The notes beneath the pieces are model-generated. The model was not told the origin of the DNA. It did no database searches and saw only the letters and a list, made by a program, of their open reading frames with translations. Shown in pieces: positions 37,740 to 49,229 of a stretch of DNA of 64,000 nucleotides; the stretch's first letter is position 1; the number at the start of each line of letters is the position of its first letter. The DNA comes from Rhexocercosporidium sp. MPI-PUGE-AT-0058 (Eukaryota > Ascomycota > Leotiomycetes > Helotiales): NCBI GenBank assembly GCA_020746875.1, contig JAGTJL010000019.1, positions 62,001-126,000 on the forward strand. The letters run 5' to 3'. A program made the position numbers and the translations under genes.

Positions 37740-39480
37740 TTATATATTATTAAGAGCGGCCATTTGAAGGTCGTTTAAAGACTCCTTAATATTAAGGCTG
37801 ATATTAATACTATTATTGTTATTAAAGGAGGTAGACGGACTGCGCTATAAGCAGCTACTAAGGGCGGCCATTTAAACGTCGTTTAAAGACTCTTAAATGC
37901 CAAGGCTAATATTAATATTATTATTATTATTAAGGAAGTAGACGGACTACGTTATAAATAGTTATTAAGGGCGGCCATTTAAACGTTGTTTAAAGACTCC
38001 TAAATGCTAAGGCTAATATTAATATTATTATTACTATTAAAGGAGGTAGACGGACTACGCTGTAAACAGCTATTAAGGGCGGCCACTTAAACGTCGTTTA
38101 AAGACTCCTAAATACTAAGGCTAATGTTAATACTATTACTAATTATAAGGGTGGACGGACTGCGCTATAAGCAGCTGCTGAGGGCGGCCACTTAAAAGTC
38201 GTTCAAAGACTCCTTAATATTAAGGCTGATATTAATACTGCTATTACTGTAAATGGACGGACTACGTTATAAGCAGCTGCTGAGGGCGGCTACTTAGAGG
38301 TCGTTTAGAGACTCCTTAATATTAAGGCTAATATTAATACTATTACTGCTGTTAATTGAGGTAGACAAATTACGGTATAAATAGCTACTGAGGGCGGCCA
38401 CTTAAAAGTCGTTCAAAGACTCCTTAATATTAAGGCTGATGTTAATACTGCTATTACTGTAAATAGACGGACTACGTTATAAGCAGCTGCTGAGGGCGGC
38501 TACTTAAACGTCGTTTAGAGACTCCTCGATGCCAAGGCTAATGTCAATATTATTACTATTATTAAAGGGGGTGGACGGACTGCGTTGTAAGTAGCTGCTG
38601 AGGGCGGCCACTTAAACGTCGTTCAGAGACTCCTTAATGTTAAGGCTAATATCAATACTACTATTACTGCTGCTAATTGAGGTAGACGAACTGCGCTGCA
38701 AGCAGTTACTAAGGGCGGCCACTTAAAGGTCGTTTAAAGACTTCTAAATGCTAAGGCTAATATTAATACTGCTATTACTACTAAAGGAGGTGGACGGACT
38801 GCGCTATAAATAACTACTAAGGGCGGCCACTTAGACGTCGTTTAAAGACTTTTAAATGCTAAGGCTAATATTAATATTACTATTAATTATAAGGGTAGAC
38901 GGACTGCGCTATAAGCAGCTATTAAAGGCGGCTACTTAAACGTCGTTTAGAGATTCCTAAATATTAAGGCTAATGTCAATACTATTGCTTTTATTAAAGG
39001 GGGTAGACGGACTACGTTATAAGCAGCTATTGAAGGCGGCCACTTAAAAGTCGTGCAAAAACTCCTTAATATTAAGGCTAATATTAATACTATTACTGTT
39101 ATTAGTTAAGGTAGACGAACTGCGGTGCAAGCAGCTGCTAAGGGCGGCTACTTAGAGGTCGTTCAGAGACTCTTCGATGCTAAGGCTAATGTTAATGCTA
39201 CTACTGCTGTGGATAAACGGATTGCGTTATAAGTAGCTACTGAGGGCGGCCACCTAGAAGTCGTTCAGAGACTCCTAGATGCCAAGGCTAATATTAATAT
39301 TATTACTACTATTAAAGGGGGTAGACGGACTGCGCTATAAGTAGCTACTAAGGGCGGCCACTTAAACGTCGTTTAAAGACTCCTCGATGTTAAGGCTAAT
39401 GTCAATGCTGCTGCTGCTGCTGGTTAAGGTGGACGGACTGCGCTGCAAGCAGTTGCTGAGGGCGGCCACTTGAAGGTTAT
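37740..39480 (+). repeat. About 17 near-identical ankyrin-coding repeats
   Basis: Unit of about 100-108 bp with fixed phrases: gacggactgcgctataagcag, then gagggcggccacttaaacgt, cgttcaaagactcct and aaggctaatattaatac. Each encodes GGHLKVV.RLL.AKADIN-like ankyrin repeats; length variation comes from the variable attattactatt/aaaggaggt part. Repeats are more alike than independent selection would leave them. Confidence 0.92.
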
Positions 39481-39514
39481 AAAATTATTGAAATCTTTTA
39501 GTGCATGCAATTGA

Positions 39515-40016
39515 TATTATTAGCGCTTTTATCAGTGCTAAGATTGCTTTTATAGGCATTTCATTTATTAATCGGCCGCGAATGAATCTAGTATTATCGT
39601 TTATTATTCAAAGTAAATATTAATAATCTAATTATCTTTTGTTAAGCTTCTTTATAACGATCCTAAGTCTCTGCCGTAGTAGCTTACCGGTATAAGGACT
39701 AGAGGCTTTTGACGTATAAAGATAAGTATATCAGAATAAGAGTTTAGTAATACCGATTTGTTACTAAGTAAGTTTGGTTACTAAGTATTAGAAGAATACT
39801 ATTTGAAGTTAAGCACGGAGCTCTTATCAGAAGGGAATGCTATCTACTTATATAGAACCTTCCTGCCTTTGGATCTTAAGGCCCAAAATACAATATCCGT
39901 TACGTGATCACCACCTGTAGTTCTCTGTGTACCCAATAGTAAGCCGAGCATTATGCGGCGCTTATATATACTAGGGAGCTCAAAGGTATCGTGACCTTTA
40001 TATTACTTGCTAGTTA
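39515..40016. other. 3' flank of NLR C
   Basis: Non-coding segment between the ankyrin gene and the right TIR. No second gene or repeat seen. Confidence 0.4.
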
Positions 40017-40083
40017 TATGACATTACGCTAAGCCCCTTCTGATAGGTAGGGTTGAGAATCTTTTAGCAAGTATAGAGGGGAC
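40017..40083 (-). repeat. Right TIR of unit C, inner part
   Basis: Reverse-complement match to the left TIR of C: tatatgacattacgctaagc, ccttctgataggtagg and gagaatcttttagcaagtat. It continues after the Tc1 copy at 41473-41501 (aggggaatccgattttataa, gcgattgta). Confidence 0.82.
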
Positions 40084-41472
40084 TATCGATGTGGGTATTA
40101 AGTGGCCGTTTGAGGCACGTGCGCTCCCTACTAAAATTAAAGTAAATAAATAATAATATATTAACTTTAATACTTTATTATTTGGCCCTCTCTTTCCTTA
40201 CAAGCTTTTAATTTACGAGGATACTTATTAAATAGATTTTGAATGGATTTTTGAGGTATGTCCTTTATGAAAACACGGGTAAATCGCTTTAAAGCTCCTT
40301 TCTAACTCGTATTTCGTCTTATATGAAATCGTTTTTTCAACGGAGCCGCAAGTGATTCAAAAATAAAGAAATCCGGTGATACGCCTGGTAAAGCGAGTAC
40401 TTTAAGGTTATTTGCTTAAACCTAATTGTCGGTTTCCTTAGAAAGATATGCTGAATCGGAATCGTAGACGAGAATTAAGCCTTAAGAGCGAAAGTCGTCC
40501 AAAATCTAAGGGAGGATTTGCTCAATATAGCACTTCGATATTATTTTGCTATTAGAATTGCCTGCGTTATACGGAATCATCTTTCGATAATTGTATCTTA
40601 CGAGGACGAAGATATTAAAGAGCTTTAAATAAGCGTCTTCACGAGCCTTTGCGTTCACATCTTTCGCGGAAACCTTCTTTTATTAAATATTATATAAAGC
40701 ATATCGATGTTCTTTCCCTTTTTTTCTCTTAATTTATCTTGTAACTTCCGTTCCAATTCTTATATGAAACTCATTATAATGTATTATATTGAACCAGTCT
40801 TTAAATTCAGGACGATCCTTTTGTTATTCGATCCTCCAATCTTCTCGCGCAGATACTTGATCTTTTATAAGCTTTTTTTCTTTTTCGCAAATCGCAATAA
40901 TCAGGTTTTCGTTTTCCTTACAGATATCTCGTACCGTTCGATCTTCAATTAATCGTTACCCCGGAGGATTAAAGTATATGGTTTCCGGTAAGTGAACTCC
41001 AGCCGTTATTGTAATATTTGTCCACGGAAGACCTTTATCGGGAATAAAAGTCGAAGGATCTTTTAAATAATTAGAAATCGTAGCAGAATCGTCTCTTGAA
41101 AGTCCTCTTCGCCGTCCACGAGGATCAGGGCCCGAATCAGGTCGATTATAAAGCTTCCGAGGGGAATAAGAAATAAGAGTTCGTGATTAAGAGCGAGATA
41201 AAAGGCCGGAAATCTTCTAGACGAGGGAGTAAGGGATCGGAACGTTTAATTTTTGTTTTATAAGTTTGCAGACGATAATAGCGGTTCGCGCAGGAGTTTT
41301 GGCATGTCCCGATCTATTGAAAGTAAGATTAAGTGGAAGAATATAATCTTTTTTGCGTCGAGAGCGTCGGCGAGCTATCGTTAAGTTATTGTTTATAAAA
41401 GATAGTTTGTTTACCTTGATTTTGGTAGGGAGCGCACGTGCTTTAAACGGCCACTTAATACCCACATCGATA
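40084..41472 (-). mobile_element. Tc1/mariner transposon inserted in the right TIR of unit C
   Basis: A 1.385-kb element (40086-41470) between TA dinucleotides, with inverted termini of at least 60 bp: tcgatgtgggtattaagtgg, then ccgttt and gcacgtgcgctccctac. It codes for one transposase on the minus strand. Composition is close to normal, with fewer RIP changes than its surroundings, so it is probably a young arrival. The flanks read aggggac-TA and TA-aggggaat, an extra near-duplication beyond the expected TA that I cannot explain. Confidence 0.87.
40167..41465 (-). pseudogene. Tc1/mariner DDE transposase, lightly RIPped
   Basis: Exactly 433 codons from about 41465 to TAA at 40169-40167, one frame throughout, broken by only a handful of TAA/TAG. 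N-terminal DNA-binding half: MGIKWPFKARALP (this part overlaps the TIR, so the true start may lie further in), then ARRRSRRKKDYILPLNLTF. Catalytic half: YNEFHIRIG (first Asp position reads Asn), EHRYALYNI, NYRKMIPYNAGNS, LILVYDSDSAYLSKET (second Asp) and LPGVSPDFFIFESLA (Glu intact), then a C-terminus KKRFHIRRNTS...KACKERE. This is a well-populated fungal Tc1/mariner group. The Asp-to-Asn change plus stops make it inactive; it could be repaired by few changes, implying recent arrival. Confidence 0.87.
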
Positions 41473-41501
41473 AGGGGAATCCGATTTTATAAGCGATTGT
41501 A

Positions 41502-41687
41502 TTCTCCTCGGGCTTATCTAAGAACTCTTATCGAGTATCGGAAACGCTGAATACTATCGAGGAAGCAGTTAAGGGAGCTCTTAATATAATTTACGAACTC
41601 GGTATAAGCCAGGAGACCCGCGCAACTCAGCATCTTCTTGTAATAGTAAGGAATAATGCTCGAGATCTTCGGGAGGTTCTTGATTAA
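41502..41687 (+). pseudogene. 3' fragment of a gene possibly split by unit C
   Basis: Immediately right of unit C a plus frame stays fully open for 60 codons (SSGLSKNSYRVSETLNTIEE, AVKGALNIIYELGISQETRA, then LLVIVRNNARDLREVLD) to TAA at 41685-41687. It is helical, charged and not RIPped, unlike the DNA beyond it. It is the natural continuation candidate for the fragment at 33494-33681. Family not recognised. Confidence 0.45.
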
Positions 41688-44129
41688 GTCTTTAAGTATT
41701 TTTTTACGTTAAATAATAATAGCTTAAATAATAATTAATAATTTCCATATTATATTTATTATATTTAATGTTCGCTTTTATAACGATTAACTCTTGCGTT
41801 TCCCGGCTTAACTTTATTCTTAAGGAGTCGCACTTCTTATTTTTATATACGTAACGGACTTACTTAATAAGCTATAATTTATTACGTTTCTTAATATATA
41901 GTAATCTTGCGGCTATTTTTCCCTTTAATTTATATATTTATAAAATCTTAAGAAGTAAATGAGTTTCCTCTTATTCAGGTTAGTAAACTCTATTATATAA
42001 GTATTATATTTTTTACGGTTTCTTTTTTAAAAGGTGACTATTAATTTAGGCTATTAAAGACTCGGTATTTGCCGTTTTGTAAAACTATTATTACGGCCTT
42101 AATCCCAGACTCCTTATTTAATCGGTATATATTAATAAATAAGATATTCTTTTTTCTCTTTACCTTCTTATTCCGTCGTTTCGCCGCTTTACGTATATTT
42201 AGAGATATTAAGTATACTGTAAAGAGGTTAATAATAGTATTTTGAATTTAATATAGCTAAATATATTACGGTTTTATAAAAAGTAGCGGGGGTTAAGTAG
42301 AGTGAGTTACTGAATTAAACTTAAGCTTAAATTAAAAGATATTAATTTTATAATATTATAATTTAAATGACTAGTTAAATAGGGGTAATTATATTGTTTA
42401 TATTTTAAATAAGCGCTTCTTCTCCAAGGCCTTTAAAATATAATTATATAAGTTTATACCTCGACATAATATTTTATTAATATAACTTTTAATAAATGCT
42501 AAGTCTTATTTCTCACGAAATACATTATATAAAGATAGTGTAAAGAAGTAAAATACTATTCTTAGTATTTAAAAAGTTATTTTGTCGTAATATATAATAA
42601 TATTATTATAGCGGCTTAAAAGATTTACTTTTACTTCAGAGAAATTTATTTATAAAAGTATACTTTACTCCTTAGTTTATTTTTATATAAAGGATTAGTT
42701 ATCTTAAGTAAGTAATATAAAGAATTATACAAATATCTCTGTTATTACGGGAGAGAAGAACCTCGGATGTTTTTTTGTTATATAATTAAGCCGGCTCTTT
42801 TTACGTATAAAAGACTAACACTTAAAGGTTATATAACGACACGGCATCTTATTTATATTTTATTTAATATATCTTTTCTCTTGCCCCTCTTTTGTTAATT
42901 TTTAATTTTTATATATATATTATTTCTAAATTTAATAAATTTATTATTTATTAAAGCTAGAAAGTCCCCCGGTGCCTCGCTTTATACGACCTCTCTTATT
43001 ATATAATATTAAAAGTCGTTTCCTCTTATATTATTAAAGTCAAATATTAGCTTAGCTATTATAAAAGTATTCTTTATATATATTATTATATATTCTCGCT
43101 TAAATGTTTTTATAATAAATAAAGTTAAGGAATTATATATAACTTAATTATACTTTACCCCGTTCACGGCCTACTCTTAAGGCTTCCTCCTCTTTAGCCT
43201 TTTTCGCCTTATTATTATACTCTTTTATAATCTTTTTTATACCTTATATATTAAATGTTAATAATAATATTAACATAATAATAATCCAGCCCCCTGTGAC
43301 CGCCGCTATAACGATTACAGTAATTAACTAATGCCCACCTCGAGCAGTATAAATGTTAATAATTATTATAAAGAAACTAATTATTAAATTAATTAAGCTA
43401 AGCCTTATAAAACTTCAATTACTTTTTTAAGTATTGTTACTGTCGCTTAACTTATTAAATAATTTAATTTAATATCTACTTATAGTTATTATATTAAATC
43501 CTATACAAGGAGAGTATTTTTATTAAAGCAACTCCATAACAGAATCCAGCTAATTAAAGTAGCGGCAAGTTTTATATAACTTTAATAACGACTTTACTCG
43601 CTTTACCCGCTTTTTTAAAAAGCGTACGAGAATTTCAAATTAATATAAAGGTTTTTAATAAAACGAGGTACCCAGCGAATAATAGCTAATTAAAGACACT
43701 TACGAGGATGTTATATAACTTCGGAATCGTATCCAGTTATAAAAGTATATTAATATATCTTATTTATAATAGTAAATTTAAAATAATTAAAAGCTCTTCT
43801 TAAGGCGCCTCCTTATTAATCGTAATCGCCTTAGTCTTTTTAGTCCGTGAAAGTGGCGGCCGCTAAAGACAGAAAAAGTATAGGGAGTCGGCACAAGGGA
43901 AAGAGCCCGGCATCTTATTCATAATTAATAATAAAGAGGAAGTCTAAGTAAGTAATACCGCCGTTAAGTATTATAAATCTGATTTTTAAAAGCTATAAAA
44001 GGGTTAATTAAGCTTTAGCCATTCATTATTATAGCCTATTTAAATAATATATGTATATAATAACAGCTCAGAATCCGTGCTTAAGAAGCGTAGCCGGGGC
44101 TTATTTAGGATGCTCTTGATTACTACTAA
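41688..44129. other. RIP-degraded DNA between units C and D
   Basis: AT-rich. One short minus-strand stretch at 43160-43260 reads EYNNKAKKAKEEEALRVGRE, a charged coiled-coil-like fragment; the rest gives no usable frame. A GC-richer island at 43830-43960 contains no recognisable motif. Confidence 0.4.
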
Positions 44130-44200
44130 TATAATCGCTTGCAAAACCGGCTTCCTATTTCCTGGCAATCGCAAAAATTCTTCGCTTAGTCTGATTTAGC
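44130..44200 (+). repeat. Left TIR of unit D
   Basis: taatcgcttgcaaaaccggc then ttccta matches the TIR family; the following 45 bp (caaaaattcttcgcttagtc) align only loosely with the inner part of the other TIRs. Confidence 0.65.
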
Positions 44201-44932
44201 GTCCCCTGACCACATTTAACTATATAAGGTTAGGCCGGTTAATCCTTACGAGCCTTCTAAAACAATCTAGAGAGAAGTGGTAAAATATGCTTAGAAATTA
44301 CTTCTACAAGCAATTAAAGTAAATCAAGTAAAAGGATATTAACCGATATCCCTACGAAGCGAAAATCCCGTAATACAATTGGAACTTCGACAAAGTTCCG
44401 ATTATTTTAACCCTATATAATAGTATTTAATTTCGCTCTTGTATATCCTTATTCACTCGTATTTCGACGTTAACTACGAATTTAAATTTCATAAGACGTT
44501 ATATATCGGTTTTTTAATTATATTTAAATAATTATTCGTCTTGTATTTTACTTCTTTACCTAAGGTTTTCTTTCCAACTGCTTAATATTTTCGAAGCTTA
44601 AAATATTATAGAGCTAAAATAGACAAAGGAAATTCAATTTATAATAAGCTACTTTATCTTATTCGAAGGGGAGTAAATTACTATATAAGATAATCGCTAA
44701 GACTATGAATTTTAAGAGTGACAGTTCGGCTATATTTACTGTTTTTACATTTGGAAGCCTTAAGTTAAATATCGGAGATATGGCGTTAGAAGGACTTGGC
44801 TTATAAATAATGAAGTTACGCTACTAAGCTCTTAAGCGCATTTATTAGTCATTATCTTACTTCACCTCTTAATAATAAATATCGGTAGTAAGTTACATTA
44901 TTATAGCATTATTTTATATGTAATTAATTATA
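44201..44932. other. 3' flank of NLR D
   Basis: About 730 bp of AT-rich non-coding sequence between the left TIR and the end of NLR D. Nothing identified. Confidence 0.4.
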
Positions 44933-47900
44933 TTATTTTGTATATACCGAGCTTTTAATCTCTAATTCCTTTGTTTGCCATCTAAGTAATATTATATTAG
45001 AAGATAACGTATAAGGGTGATTAATACCGATAGTCTTAATTTGTAATGCTATATATCCCTTTATGAGCTTAATAACTTCTGTGTCTCGGCTAAGCCCTTT
45101 TTATATAAATATAAGATTGGTCATACTAGTTAATGTAGAAGGATGCTTTGCATTTAATACCCTCTTTCTCGTCTTTATTACTTATACCTCCAAGTCTTCG
45201 GCCTCCTTTTAGCGTCCCTGATTCCAATAAGTCGAAGCTAAGTTAGCGATGCTAGTCAGCGTGGAAGGATGCTCCGCACTTAACACCCTCTTTCTCGTTT
45301 CCATTACTTGCACCTTTAAGTCTTCGGCCTCCTTCCAGCGTCCCTGATTCTAATAAGTCGAAGCCAAGTTGGCCATGCTAATCAGCGTGGAAGAATGCTC
45401 CGCACCTAACACCTTCTTTCTCGTCTCCATTACTTACACTTCCAAGTCTTCGGCCTCCTTCCAGCGTCTTTGATTCCAATAAGTTGAAGCCAAGTTGGCG
45501 ATGCTAGTCAGCGTGGAAAGATGCTCCGCATCTAAAACCCTCGAGCATATCTCCAGTTCTGTCGCTTGCAGCTCTTCGGCCTCTTTCCAGCGTCTTTAAT
45601 TCCGGTAAGTCGAAGCTAAGTTGGCTATACTAATTAGCGTGGAAAAATACTCTACACTTAATACCTTCTCCTTCCTTTTCGTTTCTTGTAAAAATAAGAC
45701 TTTGGCCTTATTATACTTTCTATTACTATAAAGATATATCCTAAATCTCTAAGCTAAATCGATCCTTTTCTTTTTATCTTTCGCAATTATATCAAATATT
45801 AGCATATAACGTATATATAGTAAATATATTCTCTATACGCTTCTGTTTTCGTAATTATGATTTAGGAACACTTCTTTTAATTGTTTAATCGCCTTTTCGC
45901 CCTATTAAGCTATTAGATTATTTTGCTAAAGCCAGTTTCTTATTGTAAGATGTATTAATCGGTGTAGATTAAGAGCCAGGTCTGCCGCTCGCTTGACAAT
46001 AAATAAGTAAGCTTCGAGTGTCCCGATTGCATTAACTACCTTTTTTCGAGACGCTCTTGCCGGAAGAAGAGATTGCGGAATATCCTTTGGATCGATGTAG
46101 GCCATAAACGAGAGGTAGTCGGCCGCGAGAGAGTCGTAATGCCGAATCTGCTTAAATAATATAAGTTATATAATTGCCACGGGGTTTTTAATATTATTGT
46201 ATTTTTTGTTATCTTTAAATTCCTCGTTAAGGAGATTAATAACGTCTTCTTCTTGTTTTATAAAAAGAAATAGATAATCGACAAACTTAATCCCATTCTC
46301 ATTAATATATGTTATTGCCTGAACGATAGCAAGCGGGAGGTAAGTAAGCTCTTTTAGTAAAGCTATAATATCTTTTCTGTTATTAATTAAATTTAGATTA
46401 ATTAAACACTTTTATAATAATTGTATTACTACGGTTTCGTTTATCTCCAGTACTTTTACGATGCTTTACTATACTAGCTTAACGGCTGTCTTTTTGTCGC
46501 GCGTCGTAAAAACGATATATTTTTGCTCACTTTGTGAGAGGTAATTGGTTAAACAGCCGGATCTTAAGTTAAATTAATTGATTTATATATTAATATTATT
46601 AGTATTATTAAATATAAGAACCCACTGTCCCGCGTTTTCTTTACTCAAGTATCCTTGTACGAGGTTTTTAATATTCGCTTTTTTATTGTCTAAGCCAGGG
46701 ATTTTAAGTTATCGGGCGACGTCTATATATGCTTAATGCAGACTTTTTATATTAATCGCGGGTATTTAGATAATTAAGCAATTCCGAAATTAGTCTTTAA
46801 TGCGGTAAACGAGTGCAAGCGCCAACTAAGTCTTTCTTACTCTTCCAAAGCTTTAAACTGTAACTTTTATTATTCGACCACCGATATATAGCTTTTCTTC
46901 GATCTCAGTAAGCTAGATCTCACGATTTATGAACTTGATATTTCTGTCGAATAGTACGATAAACGGAGTATAGTCGGCTATTAAAATTAGCCTTAGCAAC
47001 TCAACTTATAAATTACTTACTTAGCTGCTGCCGGATGATGCGTACGGCGTGTTCTTATACGGTTTAAGTAAATGGCAGATTAATAAGCTAATATAAGCTT
47101 ACATTCACAATAGCAGCAAAAGATATCTCGGTACGATCTATACCGATTAGTTAAGACTGCCTTATTACTATGCGAAATTCTCGATATACATATTCTGCTT
47201 AAGTCTTAAATTCTGGATATAATCTCGTACCCGGAGCTTTTGGGCTATATAGTTCAAATAGCCTTTTATTACAGCTTTTATAGCGCCTTTCTTTTTGTAC
47301 TTATTAAGCTTAATGCTCTGCAGATCCTACTCGACATTAAAGCGGAAATACCGCTTTTTATTAAAGTGCCTAGCCTACCGAGCTATGAACTTCTTCTTTA
47401 TATTCTCCGTCTTAATCGCGATCTTAACCACCATCTGGCTAAGGAACTTAACTAAGCTGTCTTCGAAAGCCTTCTTACTAAGGTTCCCTGTCCTAATAAA
47501 AATAAAGCACTTAACAAGTAGCTTTAAGTCGCCAGTTTCCGAGCATTAGATATTAGCTGCCTCTCCTTTTACCTCGTCTACCGGATTATTAAAACCTAAT
47601 CCGCCATCGGCAAAAGAACGGTCCTCGATACTGACAGAGTCAAAGAAGGTTATTACAATAGACGTCGTAAGGGCCGCTTAGCATATCGTCGCTCGAATAG
47701 TCGATTCATTAGGTAAGCTATAGCTTTAAAGACGGACAATATCTTTTATATTGCGGTCGGTAGTACACATAAAGTTATACTCGTTAGAATCACCCTTCTT
47801 ATATTAGCAGAGTACCCACGTTCGACATTCACGCTCCGTCCCGTCATTAAATAACTCGTTTTTAGGTATATTATTTTATATTACCTTTCGAACCGCTTTC

Positions 47901-48320
47901 TTTAATTTCGCCGAGTCGAACCGGGCTTTAGCTTTCCCGGTCTTACTAAACGGAAAAGAGCTTAATTTCTCTCTAAACATAACTTCCGCGAGTTCGCTGT
48001 AGGCGGTAATACATTTATCCACGTCCATCTCGAGCCGGCTAAGCATAATCGCAATTAACTTATAATAAAGTTACGTATTGCTTGCAAGATATATAAGAAG
48101 CTACTTACCCGCCAGTGCTAATGCCTTCGATAAGATTAAATATTTCATATAATTTAATAAGAAGAAGGTCGCTCTTCGTTCGTTCATTATTCAGATAATT
48201 TATAATATTCTTTAAGATATAAAGCGTTGAGAGGCCTTGCACGCCGCCGCCGTCGAGAGACAGTAGGCACAGCCCGGTATTATCCAGGGGGTTTGGCTTG
48301 TCGTTGCGATACGCCGGCAT
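44933..48320 (-). pseudogene. NLR D: patatin-NB-ARC-TPR receptor relic
   Basis: Start ATG at 48320, MPAYRNDKPNPLDNTGLCLL. Patatin-like phospholipase domain: SLDGGGVQGLSTLYIL (oxyanion loop), GISTGG (about 48108-48125, nucleophile Ser of GxSxG, family GTSTGG) and FADGGLGFNNP (about 47600, catalytic Asp). NB-ARC: SFGRVRKT (P-loop, about 46825-46850, expected GFGGVGKT), QWVLIFNNTNNINI (Walker B region, about 46610), IVFTTRDKKTAVKL (about 46500), ELTYLPLAIVQAITYI (about 46330) and NLHRLIHLTIRN. Five TPR repeats of 126 bp (about 45100-45680) near EAEDLEVQVMETRKKVLGAE, ending at TAA 44935-44933. Patatin-NB-ARC-TPR proteins are known fungal NLRs; the effector is predicted to act on membrane lipids once triggered. 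Both catalytic patatin residues survive; the P-loop is damaged and the span shows a net frameshift. The first 250 codons are lightly RIPped, the NB-ARC heavily. Confidence 0.83.
45100..45680 (-). repeat. Five 126-bp TPR-coding repeats of NLR D
   Basis: The phrase ctagtcagcgtggaaggatgc (variants) recurs at about 45127, 45253, 45379, 45505 and 45631, an exact 126-bp step. Units 45253-45560 are almost identical. The period equals that of NLR B but the encoded consensus differs. Confidence 0.88.
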
Positions 48321-49229
48321 TATTTATTATATAATTAGATTTCTTAGGGTAATTTAGATATGATTTATATAAAAGAATAAATTAAAGTAAGTTTTAATAA
48401 TACGAAAAAGAGTAAGCGATGTCCGGCTATCTAATTGAAGTGGTTTTTAGTTAAAGCTGTAAATACGCGCCTAAATATGCCAAAACCTACCTCACGTGCC
48501 CTTGTAATCTACTAGATCAACGCCGCTAAAGTTTAGAGTTTAGCTACGGACCGTTCTATAAGTTAATATGACTAATCTAAATGCGATTTAAATCTTTCAT
48601 TCTTAAGACGAATTATAATAGCAGTTAAAGTTATGCCTTTCACTTAAATATAATACTAGAATAATTACGGAGGAAAAGAGTATTTTATTATTTCGCTGAA
48701 ATTTATAATATATTAATTACTAATGCGCCTTTATAATAAATCTTTATTTATAAAGCACTAACTCAAGGAGGACGAATCAGCTAATTAAAGAGTTAAATAT
48801 CTCTTATAGTAATAATTAAAACTCGCTAATATTAATAAAATAATTTCTTTCCTTTAATTTCATTTACTCCTTCCTATGCAAGGCAGACGTTTGTTATCTT
48901 ACTAGTCTTTGCCACTTTTATATAATTAAGCTTCCCCGGAGTTTTCGAATAGTCTAATTAAAGCCTCGGGAAAAGGGATTTAATATTATTTAACGGCCTC
49001 CGATTTACGGCTCGAATTTTTCCGGGAAAGAGATTAAGGAAATCCCCTGGTATCGCGGCAGCTAATATAAATACAGAAAGGAGTTTCGTTAACGTAAGCT
49101 TATTCCCGATTATTCTTTTTTCAGATTCTTTATTATAAAGGACTAAAGTCACGAAAACAGACTTATTATAGTTATTTTTGCCTTTGATATTATAATAAAG
49201 GATATATTAATTTATCCGTCCAGAAGTTA
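48321..49229 (-). other. 5' flank of NLR D with an ambiguous open stretch
   Basis: Non-coding for the most part. A 64-codon stop-free minus stretch at 48958-49152 (KLLSVFILAAAIPGDFLNLF, PGKIRAVNRRP) may be the 3' part of the upstream gene after a frameshift, or chance; an alternative frame through the same bases is also plausible if Gln-type stops are ignored. The promoter of NLR D should lie within 48321-48900. Confidence 0.3.

Larger units (their letters stand above)
34352..39514 (+). pseudogene. NLR C: NACHT-ankyrin receptor relic, split by a MITE
   Basis: Start taken at ATG 34352. Residues 1-106 are open (SLEIALLEFGSVLTDNEKKQ, then SILQSIQQFSTIVDTFVSSY, PDIAALV). With the next segment (FHASIIQLCKQAILL, about 34890, then a Lys/Glu/Arg coiled coil to about 35250) this resembles the helical DUF7708-like N-terminus common on fungal NACHT proteins. 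The P-loop VVGSGKT (about 35527-35545) is cut by a 455-bp insertion directly after its Lys-Thr. Walker B YIVIDALDEFEKKERN (about 36317) is intact, followed by LFLVGRSS, YREVQADIKAYT, VQFTHRSV.QHLLE (about 37030) and ADHFIGEICITYFNSNDFKT (about 37123), a hallmark of fungal NACHT-ankyrin proteins. About 17 ankyrin repeats occupy 37740-39480, with a stop near 39512. RIP stops are fewer than in A. Intact form would be an intracellular sensor; effector mechanism unknown. Confidence 0.8.
33682..41501. mobile_element. Unit C: TIR-bounded element carrying a NACHT-ankyrin NLR, with nested insertions
   Basis: A 7.8-kb unit (about 6.0 kb without insertions). The left TIR (33682-33780) and right TIR (40017-40083 plus 41473-41501) match over about 100 bp, the longest TIR match of the four units, ending in gcttagc and catatgac-type sequence. 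The right TIR is split by a 1.4-kb Tc1/mariner copy; the NLR is split by a 455-bp MITE. Much of the unit keeps CA/TG dinucleotides, so it is among the least RIPped parts of the window. Confidence 0.72.

Noticed and set aside
40707..40952. Plus-strand open frame rich in Phe/Leu
   Set aside because: Antisense of the Tc1 transposase at 40167-41465.
47240..47549. Two plus-strand open frames
   Set aside because: Antisense to NLR D between its patatin and NB-ARC domains; the minus frame continues through it.
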